Source of the DNA: Gordius sp. MW1
Lineage: Eukaryota; Nematomorpha; Gordioida; Gordea; Gordiidae
Length of the DNA: 64,000 bases
Direction: 5' to 3'
Assembly: GCA_964036665.1 (NCBI GenBank)
Contig: OZ038527.1
Location: forward strand, 9,331,835 to 9,395,834
The notes below the pieces were generated by a model that did no database searches, had not been told where the DNA came from, and saw only the letters and a program-made list of their open reading frames with translations. The first letter of the stretch is position 1. The number at the start of each line of letters is the position of its first letter. Of the stretch, positions 1-11,600 are shown one piece after another. The translations under genes were made by a program, and so were the position numbers.

Positions 1-287
1 AGAAAAATTTTCCTATTTAAACAATTAAATTAATAGAAAATTTAAGATTAAGTTGTGTTGAGGTTCAATGTTTTGAGAAAAATTTATTTATAATCGTTTT
101 CAAGGGGATATCTGCCTGTACACGGCCCAGCCCACCCAAAAATGTTACTAATCCGACCCGCCCTGTTTATAATTTCTATATAACTTAGTAATCGATACAC
201 AATTTTAAGAAATACTTTTAAACACATTTGATCTCAGATTTATTAAATAAAATAAATATATGTCTCAAGTCAGACTTATATCATAGA

Positions 288-740
288 CATAGACTAGATA
301 AACTGCTTATCAACACACAAAATGTGTACCCCTTTTTCCGCCATCTTGGGAGGCACATTATAAAGTGGTGATCATATAGAAATTCGTAATTTTCGCAAAT
401 TAAATAATCTTAAAAAGGTAAATAAAAAAATATTGAATTGTGTAGATATCAAAAACGCATTTTAAAATAAATAACATTTAAAAAATACATAAAAATTAAA
501 AATGTAAAAAATGCGATTAAAGTTTGTTTTAATATAGCGCCATCAATTTTAATTGCTATTTTGTATAATATTAATTTATTTACGTTCGTTTTAATTTATA
601 AACTAGTGAGGAAGGTAAATTGACTGTTATAGGGCGAAATTACATGGTTAAAATACATCAATTGCTCTCCTCAAAATGGAGGAAAATCTGACGCACAATT
701 AACCATATGCGTATGGCATGAGCAGTCTATCTAGTCTATG
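288..740. mobile_element. hAT-type MITE, CATAGACTA family
   Basis: The left end CATAGACTAG and the right end CTAGTCTATG are inverted. The flanking 8-bp sites ATCATAGA (280-287) and ATCATAAA (741-748) match at 7 of 8 positions, as expected of a hAT-class target duplication. The interior has no coding potential. The subterminal stretch 'CCGCCATCTTG' recurs in the copies at 15028 and 20236. Confidence 0.8.
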
Positions 741-1039
741 ATCATAAATTTTATATTTGTAAAAAGTCTCAAGAGTTTTAACGTTTAATTGATTTCGGTA
801 ATTTTAATACCAGATCGGCCATTAATAATGTGATATAAGTACCTGGCACTTTCAAACTTCTGAAAAACATTATGTATGTGCTTGTGCATATTGTTAAGAA
901 AAAATTCTTATTTCACATGAAAATAAGCAAAAGTTGTATTTAAAAATTAAATACGTTACCTGCAAGTCTAAGTACAGGGAATATTCGGGATCAGAAATTT
1001 TGAAAATTATATTTTATAACCACTTTTATACAAATTTAA

Positions 1040-1655
1040 GGTAAGAAATTGTAATTAATAAACAAAAATTTGTACTACAATTGTTGTGGTAAATTAGGCT
1101 GTTTGGGTGAAAACATCCTTTTAGTAGTTGCCAAAGTTGTAAACTGGACGATTTTGTACTCAAATTATGGAAGTTAAATAACAGGAAATTGAAAAGTTAA
1201 ATAACAGGAAATCATTAAAGTCTTGTACTTTAGTATTTATATTTAAAAAAAATTGTCAATTAATATAAAATACAGTTACTTTAACTAAAAATACGAATTG
1301 GTTTTGTTTATTACAAGACCTTAATATTTAAACAAATACATAAATATTGGTAAGAAAATGTAATTAATAAACAAAAACTTGTACTACAATTGTTATGGTA
1401 AATTAAGCTGTTTGGGTGAAAACAACCTTTTAGTAGTTGCCAAAGTTGTAAACTAAACGATTTTGTACTCAAGGTATTGAGAAGTTAAATAACAGGAAAT
1501 TGAAAAGTTAAATAACAGGAAATTAATGATATCTTGTACTTTAGTATTTATATTTTAAAAATTATCAATAAATATAAAATACAGTTACTTTACTAAAAAT
1601 ACGAATTGGTTATGTTTATTACAAGACCTTAATATTTAAACAATTCCATAAATAT
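1040..1655. repeat. Tandem duplication, two ~309-bp units
   Basis: Units 1040-1348 and 1349-1655 both begin GGTAAGAAA and share the landmarks 'GGCTGTTTGGGTGAAAAC' (with one change) and 'TTAAATAACAGGAAAT' twice each. They differ by scattered substitutions and small indels, so the duplication is older than the copying of the enclosing direct repeat. No coding signal is visible. Confidence 0.8.
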
Positions 1656-1822
1656 TTATATCATTTTAAGAATTTATAAGTATGAATACGTTCACCTTGA
1701 AATTATCAATTTTAACTATAAACACCACACGCTGTTGTTTATTATTAAAATGTTATTCAATATTGTTTCATTGCACGAATTAAATTAAAATAGAGATATG
1801 ATGGGAATAGAGAAATCTTGTG

Positions 1823-2402
1823 ATAGGGAGCCCGGCCCGACGGGCAGAATTTAATTAAACAGAGTCGGGCCTGATGAGGCGGCCCGACTTAAGGCCAGAG
1901 CCCGGCCTATAAGCAAACTAATCTTTTATAAAATATGATTTAAAACTCAACTCGATATAAATTATTATCTTCGTACATCATACACATTATAGCTTCCAAG
2001 CTTCAGCTTTTTCCCCCTGTCTATAATATTTTGACCTAAATTGCAAATCTTATTCTTGTATTTAAATAAATTCATAGTAGCCATTTAGACATTAAATAAG
2101 GATTTTTTTTAAAGTTTTTTTAATTGGAACTGTTAGATAAATTTTATAAAGTTAGATTTCCGGTTGTAAATTTTTGGCTGAATAAATTGTAGCGAGTGAA
2201 AATGAAAATTTTATTTCAAACTTATTCTAGTTGTAAATTACGATTAATAACAATTTAATGCATTATGTATTTATATGGTAAAATAATTTTATTGGGTCGG
2301 GCACGGGTCAGGCCAAAAATAAAAAAGTCGTTCGGGCTCGGGCCGAGCTAAATAAAAACTGAGACGTCGGGCTCGGCTCGGGCACAAAAAAGCAGGGCTC
2401 TA
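1823..2402. mobile_element. GC-rich-ended MITE-like element
   Basis: Both ends are rich in CGGGC/GCCCG words, unlike the AT-rich interior. The left end reads TAGGGAGCCCGGCCC; the reverse complement of the right end reads TAGAGCCCTGC. The terminal TAGNG resembles hAT ends, and the GC-rich arms resemble those of the hAT element at 8845-10942. I could not identify a target duplication. The copy in the second direct repeat lies at 30341-30920. Confidence 0.5.
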
Positions 2403-2759
2403 CATATCCGTGAATTATTTAACCCTACCACCCCCCCCCCTTTTCTACACTCCCTCCTGCCGCGATGCCTACTGTCTTTTCTTTGTCTTTCACTCAAGAA
2501 TTTAGGCTCATATAAATGACAAAGATATATATCTATACGGCGAGCAATTTATTTATAAATGTATACTTCATTTTATTACGCATTCTGGAAAAAATAATAT
2601 AATTACTTTGAATAAGAAATATTGTGAAGAATTAATTATACACGTCTACAATTGTGATTGTATCCCATGATCTGACAAATTCGGATAGAGATCATTACGC
2701 TGAGCAATTATAAGCTTTTAGTTTATTCGCTAGTCGTCCAGATGTGATAAATGAGCTTA

Positions 2760-3304
2760 TGGTACAAAAAATGGCCTTTTTAACGTTTTTTAAGGTTATT
2801 TTCCACTCCATTTAATAATTATATTTAATAATGTTTATACAATCCCATAGACCATTTATGTCTATATGATCAAAAAAAAATTTCATTCTTACTTTCAATT
2901 TTATCAACGCTTGCACCTCCCTACTATGTCAGGGAAAACGGAGTACATTAGAGTACATATTACGTATGCAATGTTTAGTAACACATCACTCTCTCCCTTC
3001 ACCTAATCCCTCTCCATCTCCTTCACTCCCGCCTCCTTCTTGTGTGTTTGGCCAGATAACGGGCGGGAGTGGAAGAGAAGGAGAAAGGGAGAGATTGGTG
3101 CGTTAGTAATCGTGTACGTAGTATGTACTCTGTATTTCCATACATATTGGGAGGAATTTTAGTGCGGAAGAGAGGTTCAAATAAACGTGGATAAAACTGA
3201 AAGTAATATGAAAAAATTAATTTTGGTATAAATATTATTTAAATATATATTAAAAATAGCGTGATAGCCTCAAAAAACGTTAAAAAGGCCATTTTTTGCA
3301 CCTT
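2760..3304. mobile_element. MITE with ~40-bp inverted termini, nested palindromes
   Basis: Left end GGTACAAAAAATGGCC... matches the inverted right end AAGGTGCAAAAAATGGCC... for about 40 bp, through AACGTTTTTT. Nested within is a second imperfect palindrome (about 2918-3165, CTCCCTACTATG... versus ...CATATTGGGAG). A related palindrome lies just outside at about 3450-3695. A left-end relative lies at 11451. The short open frame over the right arm (3261-3545) is not a gene. Duplicate copy at 31279-31823. Confidence 0.6.
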
Positions 3305-3449
3305 TAGCCTCATTCCTCACAAAATTTGGACGACGACGAAAAAACTAAATATATATTATGTTCAGCGTAAAATTCTCTATCAGATATATCAGGATCTTTT
3401 ATCTTGTAGAGCTGTGTTATTAAATACCCTTAGTAAATTCCTGTCACTT

Positions 3450-3695
3450 TGTAGGGAAAACGGAGTACAGATTATTTGTGCAATGCTACTACCATTTAAT
3501 CCTACTTATCTCTTGCTTCTACTCCACTCGTACCCCATCATATAATATGGGAATGGGGGGGGGGGGGGGAAGGGGAAGTCGGAAAGGGAGGAGAGTAATT
3601 GAAAGGAGAAAGTTAAGTGCGAGTGTACATTGCATTATGCGATTCGCATAAGTACTATCGAATTCTAATTGTTTTTCCGAACATAGTGGGAAGAA
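3450..3695. repeat. Imperfect palindromic repeat with G15 run
   Basis: AGGGAAAACGGAGTAC at the left pairs with a TTTTTCCGAACATAGTGGG-type right end. The centre has a 15-G run at about 3555. Arms of the same kind occur at 2918-3165, so this is probably the same palindromic MITE family. Copy at 31969-32214. Confidence 0.5.
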
Positions 3696-3699
3696 TTTT

Positions 3700-4735
3700 A
3701 ATTAGGGGAGTGGGTCAGGTTAAAACGGATAAATTTAAATATATTTAACCCGACAGGTACCAGTACCAGGCGGCCGAACAAATTTTTACGAATATTTTTG
3801 GGCTTCTTTACATGCATAATAAAGCCAAACAATTGGAAAAATTCAAAAAAAATTTCTACTTTGGGAATAAAGGGGTGTCACCTACAGATTACACTGGGCG
3901 GTGCAAAAATACACATGTATAAAGATTTTTAAAAGTATCAATATAAGTATAAAATAATGACGAGTTATACATGAAATATAAAAAAAATTATTAACTGACA
4001 AATCGAGACGTATAAAATATGTTAATTATTATGAAATGTTGACCAATAATGTATGTGCATGCATACATTACAATATGCGCACAAAATTTGAGTAGCATAA
4101 TGACAACCAACCCAACGCCCATACAAAATACCTTTTAATGTATAGTCAGATTACCTAAAATTGATTAATTTAGTGTTCAACTTCCGTTGTTTGGGCTAGT
4201 GCTCTTTTAAACTTTTCGTATAGTTAGAGCTACCATGCATTTTGGCATGCAGCATTTACCCCAATTGCAAATAGAGGAAAATATCATTTCCCCGCGACAT
4301 AATACTCAGTTGACATCCATATTTTGGTTAAAGATGCGACACCGCCCATAAAACTATCATACATTTTATCATTAGATTAAACATTGAATTACACTTTTTT
4401 TAATTTTTGGTCGTAATTTCATTTAGTAGAGGGGATACGTTTGACGTAGTGACAGTTTGATAGCATTGTGATAATATTATTATCACAGCCATTAAATTTG
4501 TAGGGCATTTTTTGAAAAAAATCCTCGTTTTTTTAAATTTTATATCGATGATAGGGCACACGATTTACCCGCAATGTTCCTGTGCCTCCAATATTCGATA
4601 AGTAGATGGTAATGAATCTAGCGTACTTTTTCCCGTCAGGAGATCCTACACCAAAATTGACTAATTTAATTTTGTGTCATCACGTAAACTTCTGTGAAGT
4701 TTTCGCCTTCTCGCAAGTTAGACCATAATTATCAT
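3700..4735. other. No gene seen; anonymous AT-rich DNA
   Basis: I see no exon, RNA gene or clean terminal repeat here. The right half may be decayed integrase sequence of the antisense gypsy fragment that follows, but I cannot read a motif with confidence. The same sequence is at 32219-33254. Confidence 0.4.
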
Positions 4736-4739
4736 TTCC

Positions 4740-5450
4740 CAATCTCGAGAATGTGTCCGCCAAGTGATTTGATTTACCCTTGCGGAATTTTAATGTTAGT
4801 TTCCCAGAGCTAATAACCATTTTTGTAGCCTCGGGCTTAACAATAGATCCCGGTTGTCCTTTGCAAAAAGTGATAACAGCGGTTTGTGGTTGGTATAAAT
4901 ATCGAAACTTTGACCAATTAAATAATCACGGCAACGGGTCAAACTCACTATCACGCGTAAGCCTCCTTCTCAATCACTGAGTAATTAAGCTCTGCTTTGG
5001 AAGATTTTCGTGAAATGTATGGAATTGGGCGTTTCTCCTGACCGATTACATGCAATAACACTCCACCCACACCTAGCCGTGACCCATCCACCGCTAGAGG
5101 TATTGGTAGATCGGGTACAAAGCATGTTAGAACAGGTCCTTCCGTTAATTCTTTTAACGCGTCGAAAGCTTCCTAATCCTTGGTCCGCCATACAAATCTT
5201 ACTTTGTCCTTCGTTAACAAGTATAAAGGTGTCGCTATCTCCGCGATGTTAGGTATGAACTTATTGTAGTAGTTCACCGACCCAAGAAAGGATGGCGCCT
5301 CTTTCTTATTTTGAGGTGGTCGCATTTTAAGGATCGCACCCACTTTACTTTGTAAGGGATGAACAACTCCATTACCCAATTGATGACCCAAATATTTTAG
5401 TTCCGTCACACCTATGGCGCATTTGCTAAGCTTAACACGTAATCCTCGTT
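4740..5450 (-). pseudogene. Ty3/gypsy RT-RNase H fragment, degenerate
   Basis: Read on the minus strand, the frame from about 5450 gives the end of a reverse transcriptase (LSKCAIG...LKYLGHQL, then a FLGSVNYYNKFIP connection). After one in-frame stop at about 5174 it continues into RNase H (GPVLTCF, VDGSRLGVGGVLL, IPYISRKSSKAELNYS). A shifted frame carries IYTNHKPLLSLF and a final LADTFSR-like stretch. Order and spacing are those of Ty3/gypsy pol. Stops and a frameshift show that it is dead. The CTCG-rich hAT element truncates it at 5451. Confidence 0.85.
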
Positions 5451-5927
5451 TAGTGTTTCGATCTCGTCTCGGTCTCGAAAACAAAATCTTGTCTCATCTC
5501 GGGAGCGATCATGAAAATCTCGATCTCGGTCTAGAAAAATCTCAGTCTCGTCTCGACTTCTCGTCTCGTCTCGACTTTAAAAAAAAACGGAATAAAAATT
5601 TCTCCTGTTTTATTAAAAATATTAAATAGGTGTTAAAAAATCCAAATGGCAAACTTTTATATTTGTTTAAAAAATTTAATATACAAACTTTTCAAAGATT
5701 TAGCGGGACACGACATCTCAATGACAATATAAAGATATTTATTAATTCATAAAGATAACATTCTCTATGGAAAGTGCAGACTAAAAGACTATAAAAAAAT
5801 TTAAAGTACAGAAAATTTTATAGTTCTTGCAAACTATAACATTTGTATCAAATTCACTGTTTTAACAATAAATAGACTAGAAAATTATAAGTTCGCTTAT
5901 AGTTGACTTAGTTGCATAATTGAGCAA
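5451..5927. mobile_element. CTCG-rich hAT element, left part only
   Basis: Starts TAGTGTTTCGATCTCG as in the intact copy at 25518-26617 and is followed by the same CTCGTCTCG-type minisatellite and AT-rich body. It is cut off at 5927, the edge of the direct repeat. It sits inside the gypsy fragment, so it inserted later than that element. Confidence 0.75.
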
Positions 5928-5944
5928 TTTGGTTATAAAACATT

Positions 5945-6111
5945 CTTGGGCATAGCCAGGGGGGGCAGGGAGGGGCGGCTGCCCCCCCCCCTCTAAATCC
6001 ATATTTTTTTTTAATTTTATTTAAATTATGGCTAAAATTTTAAAAAATGATCATTTTGTCCCCTTAAAACATTATTGCCCCCCTCTAATCCCAATGCTGG
6101 CTTTGCTCATG
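5945..6111. mobile_element. CATGGGCGTAGCC-family MITE, diverged
   Basis: GGGCATAGCCAGG at the left pairs with CTGGCTTTGCTCATG at the right. The interior has the family's G-rich and C-rich arms and the AAAATGATCATTTTG centre. The left end is altered and no target duplication is visible. Confidence 0.65.
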
Positions 6112-6169
6112 ATTTCTATTTAATAATTTATACTAAGTAATGTCAACACCTGGTATAGATACTTAACAA

Positions 6170-7985
6170 AACTCGGGCCTTCGGCCCTCGTGGGAAGGGG
6201 GAGAAGGGAAGGGAAGAGGGGAAGGGAAGGGGGGACGACTCATCTGTACTTCGTATAAATGTATCATATTTGCTATGCAATTTATGGGCGAGAAAGGTGG
6301 GAAGGGGCGAGAATGCCTACAGGGGGGTATTAAATGCCTAATGATTAATTAATTATTTACACAAATTTTCCATTATAGGCAAAATGTAAGGCAAGGGTTA
6401 GGGTTAGATTTAGTGTTTGCATCTAGTTGCGTATTACATTAGTTTTTATGGCCTTTAGTGATTATGGGTTTAACAAACATTATATTATAAAACAACACAA
6501 TGTTAAGAATTTGCAGAATTGTTGGGAGAAATTTTTTGTTGAATTTGAACAATTTTTAATTAAAAAAATCAAAAATTTGGCCAATGGTCACTTTTTCTCT
6601 ATTGGTCAGTACCAACAGATACTCTATAAGTCAATGATAGCCAAAAAAAACGGAAAAAAAAATTTTGATGCTCACTTTGGCCAATAGTCATTTTTTTCCA
6701 TTGGTCAGCAGCCAGCACAAGGTAAAAGTGGATATACATTCATAAGAGTAAAAAAAACGAAAAAAAAATTTTCGAATCACATTTTGGCCAATGGTCATTT
6801 TTTTCCATTGGTCAGCAGCCAGGACACGGTAAAAGCGGATATAAATTCATAATAGTCAAAAAAAAACGAAAAAAAAGTTTTCGAATCACATTTTGGCCAA
6901 TGGTCATTTTATTCCATTGGTCAGCAGCCAGCGGACGGCCAAAAAGTCATAATAGCAATGGTAGGAACAGGAACAATCATAATAGTAAAAAAAAACGAAA
7001 AAAATAATTTCGATTCACATTTTGGCCAATGGTCATTTTTTCCGTCGGTCAGGAGCCAGCGGACGGCCAAAAAGTCATAATAGCAATGGTAGTAACAGGA
7101 ACAATCATAATAGTCAAAAAAAACGGAAAAATAAACTCGGATTCACATTTTGGCCAATGGTCATTTTTTTCATTGGTCAGCAGCCAACGGACGGCCAAAA
7201 AGTCTTATTATCAATGATAGTAACAAGAACAATCATAAGAGTCAAAAAAACTCCGGGGTTCTAACCCAAAAACTAGTTAAATTGCATAGCAATTAGAAGT
7301 AAACAACTTTTATTTATGTTTATTATATAACATTGGTCAGCAGCCAGCGGACGGCCAAAAAGTCATAATAGCAATGGTAGGAACAGGAACAATCATAATA
7401 GTCAAAAAAAACGAAAAAAATAATTTCGATTCACATTTTGGCCAATGGTCATTTTTTTCATTGGTCAGCAGCCAGCGGACGGCCAAAAATTCTTATTATC
7501 AATGATAGTAACAAGAACAATCATAAGAGTCAAAAAAACTCCGGGATTCTAACCCCAAAACTAGTTAAATTGCATAGCAATTAAAAGTAAACAACTTTTA
7601 TTTATGTTTATTATATAACTAGTTAAATTGCATAGCATTAAAAGTAAACAACTTTTATCTATGTTTATTATATAACAAAAACTAGTTAAATTGCATAGCA
7701 AATAAAAGTAAACAACTTTTATTTATGTTTATTATATAACGTTAAATTGCATAGCAATTAAAAGTAAACAACTTTTATTTATGTTTATATAATAGATATT
7801 TAACAAATCTTATATATAACACACCGAGGGAGATAGAGATGAGGGGTGGGGCACCTCTTTCTCATGCATTAATTTGAAAAATCGATAACCTAATATACCC
7901 AATGCAAATAGATAGGGAGGGTAACGGACGGACAGACAGACAACGGACACCAAAAAACGAGCCCATAAATTGCATAGCAATTAAA
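6170..7985. mobile_element. Minisatellite-cored non-autonomous element, copy A
   Basis: Begins ACTCGGGCCTTCGGCCCTCG, a GC hairpin, and ends ...GCCCATAAATTGCATAGCAATTAA. A subterminal inverted repeat links 6270-6289 (TTGCTATGCAATTTATGGGC) with 7961-7981. The core has about seven units of about 100-130 bp, each holding GGCCAATGGTCA...CCATTGGTCAG and a run-in of A-rich CAAAAAAAACG, then about five units of about 59 bp around CTAGTTAAATTGCATAGCAATT. A related copy is at 20876-22620. Subterminal repeats, a hairpin and a tandem core recall Helentron/HINE or 'pearl' elements; that class is inference. Open frames crossing the repeats are artefacts. Confidence 0.7.
6570..7500. repeat. Minisatellite core, ~100-130-bp units
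   Basis: Units start with TTGGCCAATGGTCA at about 6580, 6678, 6784, 6894, 7023, 7151 and 7439. Each contains a short dyad (CCAATGGTCA / CCATTGGTCA). Later units add AGCGGACGGCCAAAAAGTC, and units differ in length, so the array has grown by duplication of variant units. Confidence 0.8.
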
Positions 7986-8199
7986 AAATTGTATATTGGA
8001 TGCTCTATGAATATTTAAATTGATTGTACATGTCATATAATTTTATAAATGATATTTTATGACTAGATGTCTTTTTCAGTTTTAATAAGTTTTAACTATT
8101 TTTAATAAAGTTGATCATTTTTTCCATGCCCTGCCACACTTAACACGCATTTATGTCCTATCTTCAATGCACGCTTTTGCTATCCTATAGAGCAGTTTA

Positions 8200-8372
8200 C
8201 ATGGGCGTAGCCAAAAGGGGGGGGGGGGCAGGGAGGGGCGGCCGCCCCCCTCTAAATCCAAAATTTTGTTGAAATTTATTAAAATTATGGCTGAAATTCG
8301 AAAAAATAATCATTTTGCCCCTCCATAAATCATTATTGCCCCCCTCTAATTCAAATGCTGGCTACGCCCATG
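8200..8372. mobile_element. CATGGGCGTAGCC-family MITE with perfect 8-bp duplication
   Basis: Ends CATGGGCGTAGCC and GGCTACGCCCATG are perfect inverses. The flanks GCAGTTTA (8192-8199 and 8373-8380) are identical, giving an 8-bp target duplication of hAT type. It lies immediately downstream of the kelch gene's last readable codon. Confidence 0.9.
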
Positions 8373-8387
8373 GCAGTTTATACAACC

Positions 8388-8646
8388 TTACATTAATAAA
8401 TAATAACTTAAAATATTACTAGCGTTTATATTTGCATTGGTATACTTTTTGTGAGTTGGGTCAAACACTTCCACATTTTTTGTCATCTTTGCCTTATCGA
8501 CCTTGTCTGTTTTAACGATGCCCCCAGAGATCCATATTAGATTATTGTGGACACAACTGGACAACGCCATCGTACCTTCGGGTATGCCAGAAATTTCTTG
8601 CCACTCATTCGTTCTGGGATCGTAAACTTCCACCGAATCCATTTGG
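8388..8646 (-). CDS. Kelch gene exon 5: third blade, abrupt end
   Basis: Acceptor GTTTAG|CCAAAT joins as NQMDSVEVYDPRTNEWQEI, then MALSSCVHNNLIWISGG and VEVFDPTHKKY. The tail NANINASNILSYYLLM before the stop does not look like kelch. A strong donor-like GTAAGG follows at about 8391, so the real exon may end earlier and splice to an exon now lost or unseen. Confidence 0.7.
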
Positions 8647-11600
8647 CTAAACGTGAATTTATCTCAAATTCATTAAAGCATCAAATTTGTTTGTGTTTAG
8701 TATCCTTAATATCATTCCAGTCTACTTGGTATTTAGTATATAAAGAAGGTATCTCTATATTTGTTAAATTTATTACTCATGCTCTATCATATATATGAAA
8801 TCCTCACTCTCCAATTAATCTCGAGGTGTTATGGATGGGCCCTCTAAAGACCTGCACGGCCCGGCCCGGCCCGCAGACGGGCCCAAAAGCCCGGCCCACG
8901 GGCCGGGCCGGGCCGGGCTTTAGGTTCAAAAAAAATAAACGGGCCGGGCCTGGACGGGCCGTTCAATTCCTTAACGGGCTCGGGCCGGGCGTAGATTAAA
9001 CTGAGGCCCGCTAAAAGCCTGTTGCAAAATAGTTTAATTTTTTATTATACTAGAAAAAGTAAAAACAAAAATGTGTTAAACTTTTTATTATTTTTTTTCT
9101 ATTGATTTTTGTCTAATTGACAATGAAAATACCGCTTCTGTTCAAAATAACGACAGTATCATAATACTGACAACCATTATATGTATATAATAAATATATA
9201 GAATTATATATAAGCAATTTCTACATACTTATTATAATATATTAAACACTAAATTATATAATTAACAAAGAAAAGTTATTATAAAATTACTTAGTCTTAT
9301 TAAGTGTTATATACTTGTGCATTCCATGAGGAGTATAGCTTGAAATATATTCAATACTAAATTATATAATTAAGTATTACAAGTTAGTCTGGTAAAGGGT
9401 GCTATATAATTAAGTGTATATAATAAACTATATGTAATAATATAAAAGCAATTTATACATACTTAATATATTAAATACTAATTTTTTATGGTTGTCGTTA
9501 TTATGATACTGTCGTTATTTTGAACATGATTCGAAAATACATATGAATTTCCTTCTTTATTCATTCATTTACCAAAATACCGCGCGATTCAAATTTCAAA
9601 TAGAGAAGTTTTCACTAGGTGTAGAGGTACTATATACAGGAATAAACTACATTATCCTTCTAGTCACAAACTTAAGAGTAAGTTAATAAAATTTCAAGAT
9701 TAATATTTTGAATATTTTCTTAAAACTTTGTTATATTACTATTTGAGATTTTCACTCTATAACATAATCTTATATTTTAATTAGATAATTGTTTTAGAAA
9801 TAGTACACTACACAACATATCACTCTAGTCACAAACTTAAGAGTAAGATAAATTTCAAGATTAATATTTTGAATATTCTCATTTTAAAACTTTGTTATAT
9901 TACTATTTAAGATTTTCACTCTAAACAGAATCTTATATTTTAATTAGATAATTGTTTTAGAAATAGTACATTATATATTAGCATGTCTGAAGAATTAACA
10001 ATGTCTGAAGAAACAATGTCTGAAGAATTAACAATGGTTGACAAAAGAAATCACCATAATCTCAAAATAAAATTAAACCATAACCTGAAGAGTGATGTGT
10101 GGAAAAAGTTTGATATACTAGTGGATGAAAATGACAACCAAGCTACTATTTGCATCTGCAAAACTTGCAAAAAGTATTTATCCTACAAACCATCTGATGG
10201 AACATCCCATCTTAAAAGACATAAATGTGCTAGCAATGAATCAAAGTCTGGAACGATGGTGATTTTACCGAATCAGTTAGTTCTTCCCAAAATACAGAAA
10301 ATGACAATAGTATGTCTCAAGGTAAGATTTTAAATTTTAAAACAAAATTTTAGTAATATTTTAGCTAAAAAATCAAAATGCGTGTTTTCGGAATGGGAGG
10401 ATAATGGAAGCATACCTTCATCAACAAATGAATTTAATCAATATCTTGAAGAATATGTAGCGGAATGTTTTGATCTTATAAAATGGTGGAAGGCCAAAGA
10501 AGCGAAGTAAAGTAAATGTTATTAATATCATATCAATTCAACCTTAAATTAAGTATCCAAAACTATCTCATTTATCATATAAAGTTTTATGTATTCCTGC
10601 CACAAGTGCAACTAGTGAAAGAAATTTTTCAACTGCAGGTCGCTTGATTGAAGAAAGAAGAACTCGCTTGAGACCCGAGATAATTGATGATTTATTATTT
10701 TTACATGATTATTATTAATATTTGTAATATATATATTGATTTATTTTAATAAAAAAATTAAAATCCAACAGAAATTAGCAAACTAAAAAATTTTGTATAC
10801 GGGCCCGGGCCGGGCTCGGGCTTTGCAATTAATTAGCGGGTCCGGGCCTATCACCTTTAATTTTTAAGGGGCCGGGCCCGGGCTTTGAAATTGATTAGCG
10901 GGCCGGGCCGACTGACCTAAACAGGCCCGTTGCAGGTCTCTAGGCCCTACCTCGACGTTACTAAATTAAAATGGAATTCACAACTAATCATGCTATAAAA
11001 ATATTCCCTAATAGATGCCAAGTATAAAAAATTTCAATGGCAAAATTACTTAGCTTGGGAGTCACATCCACCGATCGCATAAACCTTTTTTTGAAATGCT
11101 ACCAATTGAAAATCGGATCTTTCCTTGTTCATATTAGCTATTTTACTCCATTTTTGATGATGAAATTTGAAAGCTGAATCGGTTGTTTTGTTATCATTTC
11201 CCAATCCACCTCCAAAAACATTACATTTTATTTTATAATAAGACTTAAAGTAAAATTCTAGTAATAAAGGCTGGATCCAAAATATTATATGCATATCAAC
11301 TATTTCCAGCAAGACTAATTACACAGGTCTTCAAATATTGACTTGGTGATTCCATCCCGCAATCAAATTAATAATTCTGATAAAGAATTTTACACTGATA
11401 TTAAGCTTTTTTCAAAAAAAACCTTCCATTTTTTAGATAAACAAGGTTGAAGGTGCAAAAAATGCCCATTTTAACCTTTTTTGAGGTTATATTTTTTTTC
11501 ACGGCATTTTTAATTTATATTAAAAAATATTAATATATTCATTTATACTAAAGTCTATAGGTCTTTATTATTTTTTTGTTTAACCTCTTCCTTCACTATA

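Larger units (their letters stand above)
1..5927. repeat. Long direct repeat, copy 1 (truncated by window edge)
   Basis: This segment reappears in the same orientation at 28519-34446. Every place I compared was identical, apart from a C run of 10 at 2431 that is 11 in the other copy, which changes the offset from 28518 to 28519. The match stops after 'GAGCAA' at 5927. The left end is unknown because the window starts inside the repeat. It contains no gene, only nested mobile-element sequence. Near identity means either a very recent duplication or an assembly duplication. Confidence 0.9.
8845..10942 (+). mobile_element. Deleted hAT transposon with GC-rich ends
   Basis: Ends TAAAGACCTGCA and (inverted) TAGAGACCTGCA match at 11 of 12 bases and fit the hAT terminal pattern. 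Next to each end are dense GGGCCGGGCC-type arms (about 8850-9020 and 10800-10925). The flanks share GGCCCT, an imperfect 8-bp duplication. Inside, a BED zinc finger (9983 on) and a C-terminal dimerisation segment (10600-10719) survive but the catalytic core between them is missing. It sits in the last intron of the kelch gene, in the opposite orientation. Confidence 0.85.

Noticed and set aside
3261-3545. 94-codon open frame, present identically at 31780-32064
   Set aside because: It covers the right arm of a MITE and a palindrome; duplicate presence only reflects the direct repeat. No motif or plausible start context.
5010-5252. Plus-strand frame over the gypsy fragment
   Set aside because: Antisense to readable RNase H sequence on the minus strand.
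6427-7264. Several short open frames across the 6.4-7.3 kb region and their twins at 21.2-22.0 kb
   Set aside because: They translate minisatellite units (NGHFF, GRPKSHNSNG) and change with unit number, so they are repeat artefacts.
6570-7500. CRISPR-like regular spacing of repeats
   Set aside because: Units are 100-130 bp with the supposed spacers repeated as well, in a spliced eukaryotic genome; it is a minisatellite.
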